Shown here in pieces: positions 1 to 8,534 of a stretch of DNA of 64,000 nucleotides (position 1 is the first letter of the stretch; every line of letters starts with the position of its first letter). Origin of the DNA: CAWAVN01 sp963844315 (GTDB taxonomy: Bacteria > Planctomycetota > Planctomycetia > Planctomycetales > Planctomycetaceae); contig CAWJOC010000029.1 of NCBI GenBank assembly GCA_963844315.1, forward strand, positions 7,586 through 71,585, in the 5' to 3' direction. Under the pieces are notes generated by a model. That model was not told the DNA's origin, did no database searches, and was given only the letters and a program-made list of their open reading frames with translations. Position numbers and translations under genes: made by a program.

Positions 1-80
1 CGGCGGCATAGCCGCCGGTCGTGCATGATCGACTTTCAGCGGTTCCGACCGGGGCTAGCCCGTCCGCTCATAAGAGTGGT

Positions 81-118
81 TGGGTGGCACGTCCCTGAGC
101 GCAGCGAAGGGCGTGGTC
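81..118. repeat. Palindrome family D, single arm
   Basis: One arm of a dispersed palindrome that starts GGGTGGCACGTCCCTGAG and ends GGGCGTGG. The same arm occurs at 11710-11745 and, reverse-complemented, at 49462-49498. No second arm follows here, so this copy is partial. It lies just beyond the 3' end of the zinc-ribbon gene. Confidence 0.7.
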
Positions 119-148
119 AATTCGGTCATGGGAAGAACTTGCTCTCCT

Positions 149-868
149 TCACTCCTCGCCGTCGTCCGGGTTGGCTCGGTAGAGGAGTCTTCCGCAGGCT
201 CGGCAGAAGATGAATTTGCCGGTGTTGACGTTGACCACATCTTGCGGCGAGAGTTTCGTGAAACAGGCGGAGCACGAGCGGTTTTCGAGCACCGCGAGCG
301 CATCGGCTCCGTGGTTTTTCACCAAGCGGCGGTAACGCTCCAGGATTTCGCCGGGCAACTCACGCTCGGCTTCGTTTAGGCGTCCGCTCAATTCATTCGC
401 TTGGACCGTGAGACCCGGTGACTCGGCGGCGACTTCGGCAGAGGCTCTTTCCAGTTCGGTCTTGGTGCGGCCCAATTCCGCTTTGATGGCTTGAATGGCG
501 ACCTGCTGCTGGTCCACCCGCTCCAAGGATTCCAGAATCTCCATTTCCAGAACTTCATTGGCGGCTTTGTCGGCTTCGATTTGCCTGCGGAGCGTGTCGT
601 ATTCCACGTTCGTCGTGGCCGCGTTCAGCTTGGCCTTCAAATCGTTGATCTTGGTTTCCTTGGCTTGCAGCGTGGAGTTTTTCTCCTTGGCCGCCAGTTT
701 ATAGTCCATCAGTTTTTTCTCGGCGGCTTCCAGTTCTTGCGTCTTCTTTTCGACCAGTTGCTGGCGAGCGTGAACCCGTTTGGGTCCGCGCTCGAGTTGG
801 TCTTGAACCGTCCTCAGTTGAATGTTCAACTCGTGGATTTGTTTAAGACCGCGGGCGGCCTGACTCAT
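149..868 (-). CDS. CT398-type coiled-coil zinc-ribbon protein
   Basis: 239 aa. The first 170 residues are strongly charged heptad-like helix (LKQIHEL, repeated EKK/LEAAEKKL stretches), which predicts a long antiparallel coiled-coil hairpin. The C-terminus has a four-cysteine zinc ribbon, CSACF...FCRACGRLLY (about residues 199-227). This arrangement matches the bacterial CT398/zf-RING_7 family, which is probably nucleic-acid-associated but has no settled function. The ATG at 868 is the first start. It follows rpoD on the same strand, but the 390 bp gap and the rpoD terminator argue for separate transcription. Confidence 0.85.
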   Translation of the reverse strand: MSQAARGLKQIHELNIQLRTVQDQLERGPKRVHARQQLVEKKTQELEAAEKKLMDYKLAAKEKNSTLQAKETKINDLKAKLNAATTNVEYDTLRRQIEADKAANEVLEMEILESLERVDQQQVAIQAIKAELGRTKTELERASAEVAAESPGLTVQANELSGRLNEAERELPGEILERYRRLVKNHGADALAVLENRSCSACFTKLSPQDVVNVNTGKFIFCRACGRLLYRANPDDGEE

Positions 869-1066
869 CTATTGTATCCCCCAAAAAAACCGCTGCCCCC
901 CAATTCCCCGCCGGGACGTTCATGCAGCTTGGAAGATCCCGCCCGGCGTCAATTTCATTCTAGCCGGTTGTCCCCGCGAGAGAAAGCACTTCTTTGTCAG
1001 TCGTTCTTTGGAAGGGGAGCGTGGGGCATTCGCCTTGCAAAGGACCTAATAGAAAAGCCGGCCGAT

Positions 1067-1143
1067 TGGTGGCTGTGGTGGAGCGAAGCGACCCCACAGA
1101 CTGTGCCATTCCGGGGGCTCGCTGCACTCGACCCCGGCCACCC
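1067..1143. repeat. Palindrome family F, copy 1
   Basis: Starts GGTGGCTGTGGTGGAGCG and ends ACCCCGGCCACCC. The copy at 8366-8440 is its near reverse complement, yet both are followed on the same side by TTTGAGACAGAGCCT (1160 and 8452). The interior therefore appears flipped relative to its flank. Confidence 0.75.
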
Positions 1144-1203
1144 TAAAGAGCGGTGGTGTTTTGAGACAGAGCCTGGTCTGCTCGCCTGGCAAAGTACCAA
1201 AAA

Positions 1204-1237
1204 AGAAAAGCCGGCCCACAAAGGACCGGCTTTTCTA
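1204..1237 (-). terminator. Rho-independent terminator of rpoD
   Basis: On the minus strand the stem AAAAGCCGG / CCGGCTTTT with an 11-base loop is followed by a CTTTTTT tract. It starts about 20 bp after the rpoD stop codon. Confidence 0.85.
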
Positions 1238-1255
1238 CAGTCTACAGCGAAAGCC

Positions 1256-2902
1256 TCAGTTCACCGCTCCCGCCATCAGGCCGTCCAGGAAGCCTTTTAA
1301 TTGCTTGCTGCGGACGGGATGTTGGAGTTTTCTGACGGCTTTGGCTTCGATTTGCCGGACCCGTTCGCGGGTGACTTTGAAGATCCGGCCCACTTCTTCG
1401 AGCGTGTAAGTGTAGCCATCGCCCAGGCCGTAACGCAGCTTGATGATTTCCCGCTCGCGGTAGGTCAGGGTTTTCAGGACCACGTCGATTTTGTCCTTGA
1501 GCATTTCCTGCGTGGCGGCGGAGACGGGGCTTTCGCTGGCTTCATCCTCGATGAAATCGCCGAAGTAGCTGTCTTCGCTCTCGCCGACAGGTCGGTCTAA
1601 ACTGATCGGATGCCGGGAGATTTTCAGCACCCTCCGGGTCTCTTCGAGAGACACGCCCGCCGCTTCCGCCGTTTCTTCGATGGTCGGCTCGCGGCCATTC
1701 TCTTGCAGCAGTTTCTTGCTGACTTTCCTGAGCTTGGACATGGTTTCGATCATGTGGACCGGAATGCGAATCGTCCGGGCTTGATCGGCAATCGCGCGGG
1801 TGATGGCCTGGCGAATCCACCATGTCGCATAGGTCGAGAACTTGTAGCCCCGGCGGTATTCGTATTTATCGACCGCCCGCATCAACCCCGTGTTGCCTTC
1901 TTGGATCAAGTCCAAAAAGCTGAGGCCGCGGTTCCGGTATTTCTTGGCGATGGAGACCACCAAGCGCAGGTTCCCGCCGGAGAGTTCCCGCATGGCTTGC
2001 TCGTACCCGGCGAAGCGCTGGTCGATCATTTCCACGCGGGCTTGGAGGGATTCCGGCGTTTCCAGGGTGAGGTTTTGGAGGTCGTGAAGTTCGGTCTGGA
2101 GGTTCGCCCTTTCGTCTTTCGCCGTCTTGAACTTTTTGAGGTGCTTGATCTGGGATTCCAGTTCCACCATCCGCCGGGCGATCTGGTTTAGCTTCTTCAT
2201 CGCCGGTTGCAGGCGATGCGTCCTCAGGCTGAGTTCTTCGACCAGCGTGACCATCTTCCGGCGGCGCACGGCGAGCGAATTGGCGGCGGCGTCTTGTTCT
2301 TCCTTGGTGGCGGTTTGCGACATCATCACGGCGAAGTCGGCGTGGTTTCTTTCGCGGAGGACTTCCAAGGTCGAAAGATTATGCTTCATCCGCCCCAGGA
2401 TTTGTTCTTTCTCCAGGCCTTCGGTGACGGAGACTTTAATCGTGCGGTCGAAAGGCAGATCGCCGTTTTGGACCTTGGTCAAGATGTCCACCGCTTGCTT
2501 CATCGCGTAATCGCTTTCGAGGAGTTGCCTGCGGAAGCGTTTGCGGGTGATCTCGATTTTCTTGGCCAGCGCGATTTCCTGCTCGCGGGTGAGTAGCGGA
2601 ATCTCGCCCATCTGCGTCAGGTACATCCTGACGGGGTCATCGATCCGCCTGGAGCTTTCTTCTTCCGAGAGGGCTTTGCTCTTTCGGGCGCGAGGCTTTT
2701 TGCTGGGCGGTGGAGCGAAGCCGGCTTGCTTGTCGGTGATGATTTCCATCCCCAACTCTTCCAGGCACATCACCAGGTTGTCCAGCTTCTCGGGGTTAGC
2801 CGCCTCGTCCGGAAGATAGGCATTGACTTGGGTGAAGGTCAAAAACCCTTGGGTTTTCCCGGTGTCGATTAACTGATTCAGGCTTTCATCAAGACGATGC
2901 AC
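1256..2902 (-). CDS. rpoD: RNA polymerase primary sigma factor RpoD (sigma-70)
   Basis: About 548 aa. A region 1.1-like helical segment is followed by region 1.2 (DDPVRMYLTQMGEIPLL), a non-conserved helical insert, and region 2 with NLRLVVSIAKKYRNRGL and the -10-binding TYATWWIRQAITRA. Region 3 and region 4 (LTYREREIIKLRYGL; helix-turn-helix VTRERVRQIEAKAVRKL) complete the protein. I choose the GTG at 2902 because a strong GGGGAGG lies 8 bases upstream. An in-frame TTG at 2947 would add 15 residues but has no ribosome site. It lies downstream of dnaG in the same direction, as in the classical macromolecular-synthesis operon. It should direct most housekeeping transcription. Confidence 0.97.
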   Translation of the reverse strand: MHRLDESLNQLIDTGKTQGFLTFTQVNAYLPDEAANPEKLDNLVMCLEELGMEIITDKQAGFAPPPSKKPRARKSKALSEEESSRRIDDPVRMYLTQMGEIPLLTREQEIALAKKIEITRKRFRRQLLESDYAMKQAVDILTKVQNGDLPFDRTIKVSVTEGLEKEQILGRMKHNLSTLEVLRERNHADFAVMMSQTATKEEQDAAANSLAVRRRKMVTLVEELSLRTHRLQPAMKKLNQIARRMVELESQIKHLKKFKTAKDERANLQTELHDLQNLTLETPESLQARVEMIDQRFAGYEQAMRELSGGNLRLVVSIAKKYRNRGLSFLDLIQEGNTGLMRAVDKYEYRRGYKFSTYATWWIRQAITRAIADQARTIRIPVHMIETMSKLRKVSKKLLQENGREPTIEETAEAAGVSLEETRRVLKISRHPISLDRPVGESEDSYFGDFIEDEASESPVSAATQEMLKDKIDVVLKTLTYREREIIKLRYGLGDGYTYTLEEVGRIFKVTRERVRQIEAKAVRKLQHPVRSKQLKGFLDGLMAGAVN

Positions 2903-3064
2903 TCTCTGGACCTCCCCAAAGTCGGTTGAACTCTCGCACGCGGCCAATAGGAAATTGACGGATTTTTCCGTAGGGTTTCGCCCCGACCAGAAAAATTTGC
3001 CCCTCGAAAAGACCTTTTTGGCCCTTGTCCGGCCTTCCTTCGCCAGGACACGTGGAGATATGAG

Positions 3065-4984
3065 TTAGGAATTCGCCCGCTTGGCGTGAAACTTTTGCGC
3101 TTCGAGTAAATAGCGGAGGTGCTCTTGGTGGAGTTCCCCCGCCGCGCCGTCCGTGACGGAAGGTTTGGCAGGCCCTTTGACCAGCGTGCCCTTCAGCGAT
3201 TCGAATTTTTGCCGCTCGTTTTGGAGGAGCAAACGCCGAACCACTTCGTCCAAATATCGTATTGAACCCTCAGCTTCCCCGGTGGTTTTGTCGGAAAGGA
3301 GCTTTTGGGCGATTTTTTTCTCTTTGGCGAGATCGTCGATCCGCATCAAAGCTTGCTTATAAAGCGGATCTTCGAGTTCGGCCATCATGCGGCCCAGCGC
3401 GGGCAGCTCATCCCGTTCCCACAAATCGAAGGCCAAATGCAAGAGCGACCTAAGCACCGCATTCGTCAGTTGTTCGGGACTGATCCGGAGCCTTAACGTG
3501 TCCACAAGTTGCGGTTCGGTCAGCAGGATTTCGAGTAGCTCCGCTTCCACCAGATCGCTGGGCTTTTTAATGTCAAATGGCCGGGGCGTGGGCTGGGTTG
3601 GGGAAGCGAAACCCGTTTCGAGAGCCGGTTTTGCACCGGCTTTGCGTTTTTCGTTTAATTGCTTTCGGACGGCCCGTTCATCAATCATCAGCCGCGATGA
3701 CAACCGGCTGACGAGCACGGTTTCCCGCGAACTGCCCGCGAAGTTGGGCGTTCGAATCATCACATCCAAGAGTTGATCGAGAATCCGTTGCCGGGCATCG
3801 AGCGAATCGACGCCGAACTCGTTCGCCGCCAGTTGAAACTTGTGATCCCAAGCTTCCGTGGCCTCTTCCACCAAGGTTTGAAATTTTTGCAAACCGAATT
3901 GGGTCAAAAAGTCCGCCGGGTCCAATCCGCCTGGAAGCGTGAGGATTCTGAGATCCACTTCCTGAGCCAAAAACTTGTCGATGGCCCGCCCCGTGGCTTT
4001 TTGACCGGCCTCATCGCCATCGAACACCAACACCACCTTGCGGGCAAAACGTTTGAGGACGGCGACGTGGGCTTCGGTCAGGGCCGTTCCCAGCGTGGCG
4101 ACGGCATTCGTCAAACCATACTGATGGGCCAAAATCACATCGGTGTTGCCTTCCATCACCACCACGGTGTCGGTTTTGCGAATCATCTCGCGGGCTTGCT
4201 CGAAGCCGTAGAGCATCCGGCTTTTGGTGAAGAATTCGCTTTCCGGGCTGTTTAAGTATTTCGGGTCTTGCCGTTCGGAATCCGGCAGCACCCGCACCCC
4301 AAACGCCACGGGTCGGCCCCGGTGGTCGCGGATGGGAAACATCAACCGGCCCACGAAATCATCGTAATACCCGCCGCCGTTTCGTTCCCGCACGAGTCGA
4401 GCTTGAAAGAGTTCATTCGCGGAGAACTTCAAAGCCCCCGCCTGGTCCAAAAGCCAAGTCCAGTGGTCGGGATGAAAACCCAACCGGAAGGCTTTGACCG
4501 ATTCGCCCGTGATGCCCCGGCTTTTGAGATACAGCCTCGCCCGCTCGCCGACTTTTTCCGAGAGCAAACATTGGTGCATCCGCTGCTCGGCCCAGGCGAG
4601 AATTTCCAAAAGGCGGGCCTGCCGGTTTTTCTCTTCGGGCTTTCGGCCGCCGGTGCTCTTGGGCATTTCCAAATTGGCCCGCTCGGCGAGTTGTTCCAGG
4701 GCTTCACGAAAGCCGAGCTTGTCGGATTTCATCACGAACGAAAAACAATCGCCGCCCTCATCGCAGACCCAGCAGCGATACGCTTGCCGGTCGGGATAGA
4801 CGTGGAAGCTGGGGTTATGGTCATCGTGGAAGGGGCACAGGCCGACGTAATCGTTTTGGCCTTTGGGCGTGAGGGCCACCGATTCACTCACCAAGGCGAC
4901 CAGGTCGGTCCGCGAGCGAACCTGCTCCTTGAAGTCGGCGGGAAAATTTGAGGAGGAAGTTCCAGAGCCTATGGCCACCAGCAT
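3065..4984 (-). CDS. dnaG: DNA primase DnaG
   Basis: About 639 aa, close to the usual length. It makes RNA primers at the replication fork together with the DnaB helicase. An N-terminal CHC2 zinc finger (CPFH, then CWVC about 20 residues later) is followed by the RNA-polymerase domain and a TOPRIM fold with VVMEGNTD and the metal-binding VFDGDEAGQKA. The C-terminal third (about 440-640) is the less conserved helicase-interaction domain. Start: ATG at 4984 has GGAG immediately upstream with no spacing. The GTG at 4978 has better spacing from the same GGAG and may be the true start. The reading frame is intact. It precedes rpoD by about 160 bp. Confidence 0.97.
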   Translation of the reverse strand: MLVAIGSGTSSSNFPADFKEQVRSRTDLVALVSESVALTPKGQNDYVGLCPFHDDHNPSFHVYPDRQAYRCWVCDEGGDCFSFVMKSDKLGFREALEQLAERANLEMPKSTGGRKPEEKNRQARLLEILAWAEQRMHQCLLSEKVGERARLYLKSRGITGESVKAFRLGFHPDHWTWLLDQAGALKFSANELFQARLVRERNGGGYYDDFVGRLMFPIRDHRGRPVAFGVRVLPDSERQDPKYLNSPESEFFTKSRMLYGFEQAREMIRKTDTVVVMEGNTDVILAHQYGLTNAVATLGTALTEAHVAVLKRFARKVVLVFDGDEAGQKATGRAIDKFLAQEVDLRILTLPGGLDPADFLTQFGLQKFQTLVEEATEAWDHKFQLAANEFGVDSLDARQRILDQLLDVMIRTPNFAGSSRETVLVSRLSSRLMIDERAVRKQLNEKRKAGAKPALETGFASPTQPTPRPFDIKKPSDLVEAELLEILLTEPQLVDTLRLRISPEQLTNAVLRSLLHLAFDLWERDELPALGRMMAELEDPLYKQALMRIDDLAKEKKIAQKLLSDKTTGEAEGSIRYLDEVVRRLLLQNERQKFESLKGTLVKGPAKPSVTDGAAGELHQEHLRYLLEAQKFHAKRANS

Positions 4985-5892
4985 CTCCAAGGGTCTTCAA
5001 ACGGTGTGGTTTCAGGGGTGTTTTCTTTGGGATCGCGAGCCGCGAAAAGATCGCGGAAGCGCATGGAGTCGATGGGGTTCAGACGGGGCCAAAAGGCAAG
5101 ATCACGAACCCCACGGAGTTGCTGGTGTGCATTGCCCTACCGCTTCCTCAAAACGGCAGGGCAAGGATCGCGCGGGGGTGATCGGTTCTCGCTGAAAGGC
5201 CATCATTTCCATGTTTCTCTATCGTAACAAATGCCCGGCCCAGACAAGTCGAAGGAAGTTCAGTCAAGGCAAGTTCCCCACGATTGAATGGTTCAATTAT
5301 GAAGAGCCATTCACACCCAAACTCTACACCATGCCCGCCCGCGGTCAAGCAATCCGCCGAAATCTTCGGCGGCGTTTTCGCAACGTAACCCTAGACTCGG
5401 AAAAACGTTACCGAAACGCCTCACCACCCAACTCGCTGCCAATCGGCAACGTCCCCGGTAAAACCCCCAATCCCACCCAACCCAAAACCGCTGATGCCCA
5501 GATGCTCAAGACGGCAGAAAGAGGACACTTGGTTTTTAGGAATTGTTGGATTTTAACTAGGATGGTAGTGTCCTAATTTGAATTTTCCCGAAAATAGTTG
5601 GTCAGGAGAGCCTACTGTCCACATACTGGCTCAGTTTTTTCGCGGATTCCTTTGGGAGTGCTGCGATTCTCTCGCCAAGTTCCTGAATTGGGTCGTCGGG
5701 AAACCCGGTCGCAACCACTCGCGGTGGCGGGCCTTTCGGCGGTTCCATTTTCGCTTGTGTTTCCGGCATGGCTCAATCTCCTGTTTGGGAATCATGGGCC
5801 GGGCGAGTGCAAAAGAAAAGCCCCGTCGATCCGAGACGGGGCTTTTCTTGTGTTGGTTTTACTTGGATTTCTGGTAGTGTCCTATTTCAATT
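4985..5892. other. Long gene-poor region upstream of dnaG
   Basis: I see no protein family in any frame. It contains the 5' region of dnaG, one of two imperfect direct repeats beginning TAGTGTCCTA (5567 and 5875), and a terminator hairpin at 5806-5848. The region may be eroded coding or mobile-element DNA. Confidence 0.5.
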
Positions 5893-5908
5893 TTACAAAA
5901 AATAGTTG
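5565..5908. repeat. Imperfect direct repeats flanking a 300 bp segment
   Basis: About 36 bp beginning GGTAGTGTCCTA and ending AAATAGTTG occur at 5565-5600 and again at 5872-5908 in the same orientation. The second copy covers the end of the small membrane-protein gene. This may be a duplication scar or the ends of a degenerate element. Confidence 0.55.
5799..5850. terminator. Bidirectional terminator hairpin with a nearby half copy
   Basis: AAAAGCCCCGTC / GACGGGGCTTTT stem with U-rich tails on both strands, suited to ending the minus-strand gene at 5893-6108. The left arm plus its flank (GCCGGGCGAGTGCAAAAG...) recurs at 6222-6261 without the right arm, so about 39 bp is directly duplicated. 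Confidence 0.7.
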
Positions 5909-6108
5909 CGATCTTCGCGGCTTTTGCTGGAAGGCAGGCCGAGAAACGCCAAGATGAAACCAACAAGGAGGAGAATCACTCCAAGGATTGCACAAACGGT
6001 TGTCAGTTCGCTGTAGCCTGGGCTGGAATGAAAGTTCTCGGCAACGGCGGCTCCCGTAATAGCGATGGTTCCCGCCAAGATGATGATTGAACCACTGAGG
6101 AGTCGCAT
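5893..6108 (-). CDS. Small two-TM membrane protein, unknown function
   Basis: 71 aa starting MRLLSGSIIILAG. Two hydrophobic segments (about 3-20, and 33-55 with VILLLVGFILAFLGL) are followed by a short charged tail (SSKSREDRN). A weak GGAAA precedes the ATG. I recognise no family. The last codons lie in a direct-repeat copy, so the natural C-terminus may have been altered. A terminator hairpin follows. Confidence 0.45.
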   Translation of the reverse strand: MRLLSGSIIILAGTIAITGAAVAENFHSSPGYSELTTVCAILGVILLLVGFILAFLGLPSSKSREDRNYFL

Positions 6109-6345
6109 CGGCACATTTCCATTTTTTAGCGAGAAAGTTACTGGAATGATTGGCCGGGAGAACGCAAAAGAGAATCTGAGAAACTCTGAAAAAGGCTGCG
6201 GTTTTCCGCAAAACGCTGAGCCGGGCGAGTGCAAAAGAAAAGCCCCGTCGATCCGAGATGAGGCAATTCCATTGTTCGGTGCGAAATAACAACGACTTGG
6301 AATGGCTTGTTGCCAGGAGAAGCAACCGGGGCCATCCCATGTTGT

Positions 6346-7202
6346 TCACATTCTCTCCACCAGTGCCCGCAGTTCCTCTTTCATTTGCTCTGGGGGCAGT
6401 TTGACCCGTTGGCCGTGGCCGGGGAGGATCCAGGCGAAGTCGTATTCCAGCAGGCGGGACATGGAGGTTTTTTGGAGGGGCCAGGAGTGCCAGCAGTAGT
6501 CGCGGAAGGCTTCCAGTTCGTGGTTGTGGCGGTCCCAGGCCAGGTGGTCGCCGGTGAAGAGGAAGTGGTTTTGGAATAACAGGCAGCAGTGGCCCTTGGT
6601 GTGGCCTGGCGTGGGGATGGCCAGGACACCTTCGGCGAGCTGCGTGGGTTCGTTACCTTCCAGGATGCGCTCGGCGTTGGGTTGGGAGGAAAGTTCGCGG
6701 CGGTCGATGATCCGCTCGGCTTGGAAATGGTCCGCGAAACGCTCGGCCTCGGCCACATCGTCGCGGTGGGTCAGGAAGATGTGCTTGATGCCGCCCAGAT
6801 CTTCCATCCGCTTGACCAAAGTCTTTTGGAACTTGGGCGAATCCACCAGCCAATTGCCTTGGGGATGCCGGAGGAAATAGCTGTTGCCGCCGTAGGACTT
6901 GGGCGAATTGAAGCCGCAGTAATACACCGGCTCTTCCAGGACAAGCGGAAAATCGCCCATCGCGGCTTTGACATCATCATCCCCCAAGCAGCCAATCGAC
7001 CCGGTGGGACACGAGAGCAGCGCATGGAGGGCGTCTTTGCGGTCTGCTGGCAATTGCGGTTGGGATTTGACGAAGGAAGTCGTTTCCGCCTCCCCGAATA
7101 CGCCGGGGGCAATCTGCCGGCAGGCATCGCAGTCGATGCAGGTCGAATCCACAAAAAATCCCCAGAGACATTCTCCGGAACTTGTTTCGCGAAATTGGCC
7201 AT
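6346..7202 (-). CDS. MBL-fold hydrolase with N-terminal ferredoxin-like domain (one frameshift)
   Basis: The corrected protein has about 285 aa. It begins MANFAKQVPENVSGDF, then has a cysteine cluster CIDCDACRQIAP and a later CPTGSIGC, resembling a single-cluster ferredoxin module. A metallo-beta-lactamase domain follows, with THRDD in place of HxHxDH, PTPGHTKGH, FTGDHLAWD and LPGHG. Phosphodiesterase, glyoxalase II-like or sulfur-related chemistry is possible; the substrate is unknown. The conserved start and the body are in different frames: six T's at 7151-7156 (minus-strand sense) would need to be seven. I read this as a homopolymer error. The missing first histidine of the metal motif is a real oddity. 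Confidence 0.8.
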
Positions 7203-7395
7203 GATGTTTACCGTCAGTCTATGACTAAAAATCTTGTTCCAGACCATCAAGGAATTATCGGCGCGGCATTCGCGAATTGTTGCTGGTTCTTCATTCCCCC
7301 GGATTTGAACGGGTTTTCAGTTTTCGAGAGGGCCGGACTGCTAAAATGGAGGGAGAAGACTTCGTTTCAAGTTTCCCTGGAAAGCGAGGCACACG

Positions 7396-7713
7396 ATGCA
7401 GATTCAAGTGCATTCCGACAGTCAGATTCATGCCGATGAGAGTTTTATCGCCAAGGTCCGGGAGCATTTAGAGGACAAGCTCAAGCGGTTTGATAAGCGG
7501 ATTATGAGGCTGGAAGTGCATTTCAACGATGAGAACAGCGCCGGGAAAAAAGGCGATCACGACAAGCGCTGCCAGATCGAAGCCCGGCTGAACGGACTGA
7601 AGCCTTTGAGCGCGACCGACCACGAAGCCACGGTGATGCAAGCCCTGACCGGAGCGACTCGGAAGCTGGAAGCGGTGATTGATTCGGCCTTGGGCAAACT
7701 CGAAGACCGATAA
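7396..7713 (+). CDS. hpf: HPF/RaiA-family ribosome-associated protein
   Basis: 105 aa, short form. Ribosome hibernation factors of this family bind the 30S decoding region in stationary phase and block translation or promote dimers. The sequence shows the family's beta-alpha-beta pattern: QIQVHSDSQ, the helix VREHLEDKLKRFDKR, VEVHFNDENS-like strand, CQIEARL, and the final helix ALTGATRKLEAVIDSAL. It lacks the C-terminal extension of long HPF. GAGG is placed about 8 bases before the ATG. It is monocistronic, and palindrome A1 follows the stop. Confidence 0.85.
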   Translation: MQIQVHSDSQIHADESFIAKVREHLEDKLKRFDKRIMRLEVHFNDENSAGKKGDHDKRCQIEARLNGLKPLSATDHEATVMQALTGATRKLEAVIDSALGKLEDR

Positions 7714-7740
7714 TGGGTGGAATGACGAATGCCTAACAAT

Positions 7741-7805
7741 AAGGTGGCACAGACATTCTTGTCTGTGCGGATCAACAGCACAGACAAGAATGTCTGTGCC
7801 ACCTT
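7741..7805. repeat. Palindrome family A, copy 1
   Basis: A near-perfect hairpin whose arms read GGTGGCACAGACATTC and TGTCTGTGC and their complements. Outer arms AATGCCTAAC / GTTAGGCATT extend it to about 7728-7845. Other copies: 12640-12704, 38234-38259 (one arm), 53277-53306 (compact), 57769-57830 and 58625-58685. Confidence 0.9.
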
Positions 7806-7826
7806 CCCCTTGGGAATCGAGTTTCG

Positions 7827-8327
7827 CTAAGAGGCGTTAGGCATTAACCGGCAGATGGCCCATTGGCCGAAGTTTTCTTCGACTTCGACCTGGAGCCAAT
7901 CCAAAGGCTGGCTGGAGCGGGCGGCGAGTTGTTCGAGGAGGCGTTCGCCGATCCATTTCGCGATGGCTTCCGCCGTGGTGTTTTTGACGGGGAGCAGTTT
8001 GCAGTCCTCTTTGGGAAAGACCCACCGGCGGTCCTCGAACACGGCTTCCACTTCGCGGTCGGATTCCCTCACGCGAATCCGGTCGTGCCGCATCGGCAAG
8101 AGCACGCGATGGTCCAGGTCATTCACGATCACTTGCAATTCATCCCTTAGCGCGATGAAGTCGAACACGTATTCGTTCTCGTCGAGCGGCCCCGAAACCT
8201 CCACGGCGGTTCGCCAATTGTGCCCGTGCAATCTTTCACAGATGTTGCCGTTGAACGTAATGAAATGGGCCGCGCTAAAGACCAGATGGTCTTTCGTCAC
8301 GCGAACGCGGTAATGTTCCTTGGGCAT
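7827..8327 (-). CDS. queD: 6-pyruvoyl-tetrahydropterin synthase / QueD-like protein
   Basis: 166 aa. The family converts dihydroneopterin triphosphate to carboxy- or pyruvoyl-tetrahydropterin for queuosine or pterin synthesis. Zinc ligands are visible as His21 (FSAAH) and His34/His36 (LHGHNW), with the catalytic Cys30. The motif DFIALRDEL and the late glutamate region VEVEENFG also fit. The ATG at 8327 has AGAGGA upstream. No other queuosine gene is nearby, so the QueD or PTPS choice is from sequence class only. Confidence 0.85.
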   Translation of the reverse strand: MPKEHYRVRVTKDHLVFSAAHFITFNGNICERLHGHNWRTAVEVSGPLDENEYVFDFIALRDELQVIVNDLDHRVLLPMRHDRIRVRESDREVEAVFEDRRWVFPKEDCKLLPVKNTTAEAIAKWIGERLLEQLAARSSQPLDWLQVEVEENFGQWAICRLMPNAS

Positions 8328-8365
8328 CGGTGTCCTCTACGATCAGAAGGCTTATGGCTCTAAAG

Positions 8366-8440
8366 GGTGGCCGGGGTCGAGCGAAGCGAGCCCCGGAATG
8401 GCAGAGTCTGTGGGGTCGCTTCGCTCCACCACAGCCACCC
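8366..8440. repeat. Palindrome family F, copy 2
   Basis: GGTGGCCGGGGTCGAGCG ... CCACAGCCACCC, the near reverse complement of the copy at 1067-1143. It is followed by TTTGAGACAGAGCCT, then by a single family L arm at 8487-8514. Confidence 0.75.
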
Positions 8441-8534
8441 AAATTCGGGTTTGAGACAGAGCCTCGTGTTCCCTTTCTCTTCCTTTTCGTGTCGTTCGTG
8501 TGTTTCGTGGTTCCTTCTCTTCTGGCAAGTCGGC

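Larger units (their letters stand above)
869..1255. other. Intergenic region between zinc-ribbon gene and rpoD
   Basis: No convincing gene. It holds the palindrome at 1067-1143 and the rpoD terminator at 1204-1237. The long plus-strand open frame through here is antisense to the zinc-ribbon gene and has no family resemblance. Confidence 0.6.

Noticed and set aside
491..1300. Plus-strand frame of 269 residues
   Set aside because: Antisense to the zinc-ribbon gene and runs through a palindrome; no family resemblance.
4863..5577. Several plus-strand frames upstream of dnaG
   Set aside because: No ribosome sites or recognisable motifs; composition is non-coding.
7140..7202. Programmed ribosomal frameshift in the MBL gene at a T run
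   Set aside because: The window is full of similar homopolymer breaks in unrelated genes, so a sequencing error is far more likely.
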